Assembly: GCF_036227105.1 (NCBI RefSeq)
Contig: NZ_CP109434.1
Location: 1,802,001 to 1,866,000, forward strand
Origin: Amycolatopsis sp. NBC_01488
GTDB lineage: Bacteria; Actinomycetota; Actinomycetes; Mycobacteriales; Pseudonocardiaceae
Length of the DNA stretch: 64,000 nucleotides
Reading direction: 5' to 3'
The notes under the pieces are model-generated. The model saw only the letters and a list, made by a program, of their open reading frames with translations. It was not told the origin of the DNA and searched no databases. A program made the translations under genes and the position numbers. Positions 61,963 to 64,000 of this stretch are shown in pieces (the stretch's first letter is position 1; each line of letters begins with the position of its first letter).

Positions 61963-62397
61963 TCACACTATCTCGCCAAGCTTCCCTAACACGCCGTCGT
62001 AGATCTTCTTGAGCCCGCCCGGCGCGAAGGTCTTCTCGAAGAAGCCGCCGATGCCACCGGCGCCCTCCCACGACGTCTCGATCCGGACGACGCTCTTCTC
62101 TCCGGCCTCGGTGACCGTCCACGTGGTGACCATGCTGGAGTTCGCGTCGGTCTCGACCAGCGTTCCGGGCCGAGGCTCGGTGACCGTGGCCTTGACGTCG
62201 CGGACGCGCTTGGACGTCGCCTGCAGCTTCCAGCCGGCCTTGGTCCCGGCGCCGACGCCGCCCTCGGTCACCTCGTAGTCGCGGTAGTGCTCGGTGAGCA
62301 GCTTCGGGCGCGTTTCGGCGTAGTCGGCGACGAGCGCGCGGACCTTGTCGGCCGGGGCGTCGATGGTGCGCTCCGCGGTGGCCGTGACCTTTCCCAT
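61963..62397 (-). CDS. SRPBCC family protein
   Basis: 144-residue START-like lipid/ligand-binding fold (TIDAPADKVRALVADY, then WEGAGGIGGFFEKTFAPGGL). ATG 62397 has AAGGAG at an ideal distance. Divergent from a MarR gene across 186 bp with an inverted pair of 9-bp elements. Confidence 0.88.
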   Translation of the reverse strand: MGKVTATAERTIDAPADKVRALVADYAETRPKLLTEHYRDYEVTEGGVGAGTKAGWKLQATSKRVRDVKATVTEPRPGTLVETDANSSMVTTWTVTEAGEKSVVRIETSWEGAGGIGGFFEKTFAPGGLKKIYDGVLGKLGEIV

Positions 62398-62466
62398 TTC
62401 GCTCCTTCTCCTTCGGGTGTCGAGTGTGGTCCACGATTCCACCACCGGCCGGGACGTCGCCCACCG

Positions 62467-62560
62467 CGTTACTGATCCGGCCGGAAGCAGGCCGTCCCCC
62501 GAGCCGCACGCAACGTTGCCACGAAAGCTGTCGGCCGTGACTGCGGTCGGGTCAGTAACG
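62467..62560. promoter_or_regulatory. Inverted pair of 9-bp elements between SRPBCC and marR
   Basis: CGTTACTGA (62467-62475) and TCAGTAACG (62552-62560) are exact inverses 76 bp apart, one toward each divergent gene. They could be two sites for the MarR protein. Confidence 0.4.
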
Positions 62561-62583
62561 AACCGCACAGTAGGCTGACGCTC

Positions 62584-63066
62584 ATGAGGCCCACCTCGGA
62601 GGCCGTCGGCCGGCGGCGCGCGACCGTGGCGCTCAAGGAGTCGCTGCGGGACCTGCGCAACCAGCTTTCCCTGCTGAACCACCAGGTCAGCGCCCACCTC
62701 GCGCTCAACGACGTCGACCTGGACTGCCTCGAGCTGATCGCCCGGCACGGGCCGGTGAGCCCGAGCGCGCTGGCCCGCCGCGCCGGGCTGCACCCGGCGA
62801 CGATGACGGGGATCCTCGACCGCCTCCAGAAGGGCGGCTGGATCGTCCGCGAACGCGACCCCGACGCCGCCGACCGCCGCGCGGTCGAGGTGCGCGCGGT
62901 CCGCGGCCGCAACGCCGAGCTGTTCCGGCTGTACGCGGGGATGAACACGGCGATGGACGACCTCTGCGCCGGCTACAGCGAGGAGGAGCTGGCGCTGATC
63001 GCCGGTTTCCTTCGCCGCGCGACGTCGGCGGGCAACGCGGCGACGGGTGATCTGGCCAACAGCTGA
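62584..63066 (+). CDS. MarR family regulator
   Basis: 160 residues, winged HTH of MarR type (GPVSPSALARRAGLHPATMTG, DPDAADRRAVEV wing). ATG 62584. Probable target: itself and the divergent SRPBCC gene. Ligand unknown. Confidence 0.9.
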   Translation: MRPTSEAVGRRRATVALKESLRDLRNQLSLLNHQVSAHLALNDVDLDCLELIARHGPVSPSALARRAGLHPATMTGILDRLQKGGWIVRERDPDAADRRAVEVRAVRGRNAELFRLYAGMNTAMDDLCAGYSEEELALIAGFLRRATSAGNAATGDLANS

Positions 63067-63107
63067 CCAGCGGCTTTTGGGTACTCCAGTGTGCTGTACT
63101 CCAGACC

Positions 63108-63884
63108 ATGTGGCAGTCGGGTGACGCTTACGAGGCCTACATCGGACGGTGGAGCCGCCGGATCGCGGAGACGTTCGTGCGGCAGCTCGACGTCCCGGCG
63201 GCCCGCCGCTGGCTCGACGTCGGCTGCGGCACCGGCGCGCTGACGTCGGCGGTGCTGACCGCGGCCGATCCCGCCGAGGTCGTCGGCGTCGACCCGTCCG
63301 AAGGGTTCCTGAAGACGGCGCGCGCCGGCGTGACCGATCGGCGGGCGTCGTTCTCGGTCGCCGACGCCCGCGACCTCCCCTTCCCGGACGATCGGTTCGA
63401 CGTCGTGGTGTCGGGGCTGGTGCTGAACTTCGTCCCCGACCCGGCGGCGGCCGCCGCGGAGATCGCCCGCGTGACGGCCCCGGGCGGCCTGGCTGCGGCG
63501 TACCTGTGGGACCTCGCGGAGGGCATGGAGCTGATCCGGCTGTTCTGGGACACCGCGACCGAGCTGGACCCGGGGGTCGCGGAGCTGCACGAAGGCCGCC
63601 AGTTCCCGCTGTGCCGTCCGGAGCCCTTCGGCCGGTTGTGGACCGAAGCGGGCCTGCAGGCGGTTTCGGTGGGGGAAATCAAGATCCCGACCGTGTTCCG
63701 CGACTTCGACGACTACTGGACGCCGTTCCTCGGCGCCCAAGGCCCGGCCCCGGCGTACCTCGCGACGCTCCGCGAGGCCCGCCGGGCCCAGATCCGTGAA
63801 CTCCTGCGCAGCCGCCTGCCGACGAACCCGGACGGCTCGATCCCGCTTTCGGCCCGCGCCTGGGTCGTGCGTGGGACGGCTTAG
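63108..63884 (+). CDS. Class I SAM-dependent methyltransferase, UbiE-like
   Basis: 258 residues. Motif I WLDVGCGTGALTSAVL (35-50), acidic VVGVDPSEGFLKTAR, motif II PFPDDRFDVVVSGLVLNFVPD and motif III VTAPGGLAAAYLW. Substrate unknown. ATG 63108. The stop overlaps the end of the next convergent gene by 4 bp. Confidence 0.9.
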   Translation: MWQSGDAYEAYIGRWSRRIAETFVRQLDVPAARRWLDVGCGTGALTSAVLTAADPAEVVGVDPSEGFLKTARAGVTDRRASFSVADARDLPFPDDRFDVVVSGLVLNFVPDPAAAAAEIARVTAPGGLAAAYLWDLAEGMELIRLFWDTATELDPGVAELHEGRQFPLCRPEPFGRLWTEAGLQAVSVGEIKIPTVFRDFDDYWTPFLGAQGPAPAYLATLREARRAQIRELLRSRLPTNPDGSIPLSARAWVVRGTA

Positions 63885-64000
63885 AGACCCGCCTGCGACA
63901 GCCAGTCCTTCGCGACGTCGGCCGCCTTCTCACCGTCCGAGTCGACGCGCTTGTTCAGGTCGCGCATCACGTCGGTCGTCAGCTTCGCGCTCACCGCGTT
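63881..64000 (-). CDS. C-terminus of a glycine betaine/choline-binding protein (partial)
   Basis: The last 39 residues (NAVSAKLTTDVMRDLNKRVD.., ending DWLSQAGL) match the C-terminal end of OpuAC/ProX-type substrate-binding proteins. The 5' part is cut off by the right window edge, so the identity rests on a short segment. Confidence 0.7.
   Translation of the reverse strand, partial: NAVSAKLTTDVMRDLNKRVDSDGEKAADVAKDWLSQAGL

Noticed and set aside
1..64000. A biosynthetic gene cluster, defence island or CRISPR system
   Set aside because: All genes are housekeeping, regulatory or single accessory enzymes. I found no PKS/NRPS, restriction, toxin-antitoxin or cas genes.

Overview
The window is high-GC chromosomal core from an actinobacterium, most likely Pseudonocardiaceae (Amycolatopsis-like). 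The evidence is the strong G/C third-codon bias, many GTG starts, many 4-bp ATGA/GTGA gene overlaps, a mycothiol gene (mshA), SenX3-RegX3, and orthologues of the developmental regulators BldC and BldN/RsbN. From memory, the gene order follows Mycobacterium tuberculosis Rv0481c-Rv0555 closely, while the rex-hemACD and bldN-rsbN blocks look like Streptomyces. I see no prophage, IS element, CRISPR array, tRNA or rRNA.

Layout. 1-4.7 kb: menaquinone genes (menD cut by the left edge and divergent from menB-menE; menA) with a tiny secreted peptide gene between menE and menA. 4.7-7.4 kb: CysK2-like synthase, DUF4229 protein, Lrp/AsnC regulator, bldC, a small membrane protein. 7.5-14.8 kb, minus strand: MinD-like ATPase, cytochrome c maturation (ccsB, resB, ccdA, a TlpA/ResA-like lipoprotein), a histidine phosphatase and hemL. 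15-19 kb: a HlyD-MacB type ABC system with Gly/Thr-repeat proteins. 19-26 kb: three membrane proteins and the haem operon rex-hemA-hemC-hemD-hemB, with a Rex operator. 26.5-30 kb: a membrane-anchored sulfite-oxidase-like molybdoenzyme, a glutaredoxin and an acyl-CoA synthetase. 30-33 kb: bldN, rsbN and a SerB-like HAD phosphatase.

33-43 kb, mostly minus strand: acyltransferase, epimerase, a 33-aa bS22/AURKAIP1-type protein, an excisionase-type HTH protein, proC, a thioesterase, a sugar-phosphate-isomerase-like protein, a proline-rich membrane protein and a Ppx/GppA phosphatase. 43-54 kb: regX3-senX3, an aldo/keto reductase-regulator-lipoprotein cassette, gpmA, a probable 6C-type small RNA, a DUF4349 lipoprotein, ybjN, mshA, an alpha/beta hydrolase, an L,D-transpeptidase and murB. 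54-64 kb: DUF2505 protein, methyltransferase, DedA, a maleylpyruvate-isomerase-like protein, purU, and then accessory regulator-enzyme pairs (TetR/alcohol dehydrogenase, ArsR/HAD, MarR/SRPBCC) and the end of a glycine-betaine-binding protein.

The genes fit together as respiration and redox metabolism: quinone, haem and cytochrome c synthesis under a redox sensor (Rex), next to cell-envelope and developmental control. The least explained signals are in the non-coding DNA: a folded leader that hides the hemL Shine-Dalgarno, three C6-loop hairpins at 48.2-48.4 kb, four copies of an 8-bp element before ccdA, several perfect operator palindromes at divergent promoters, and nested intergenic inverted repeats.
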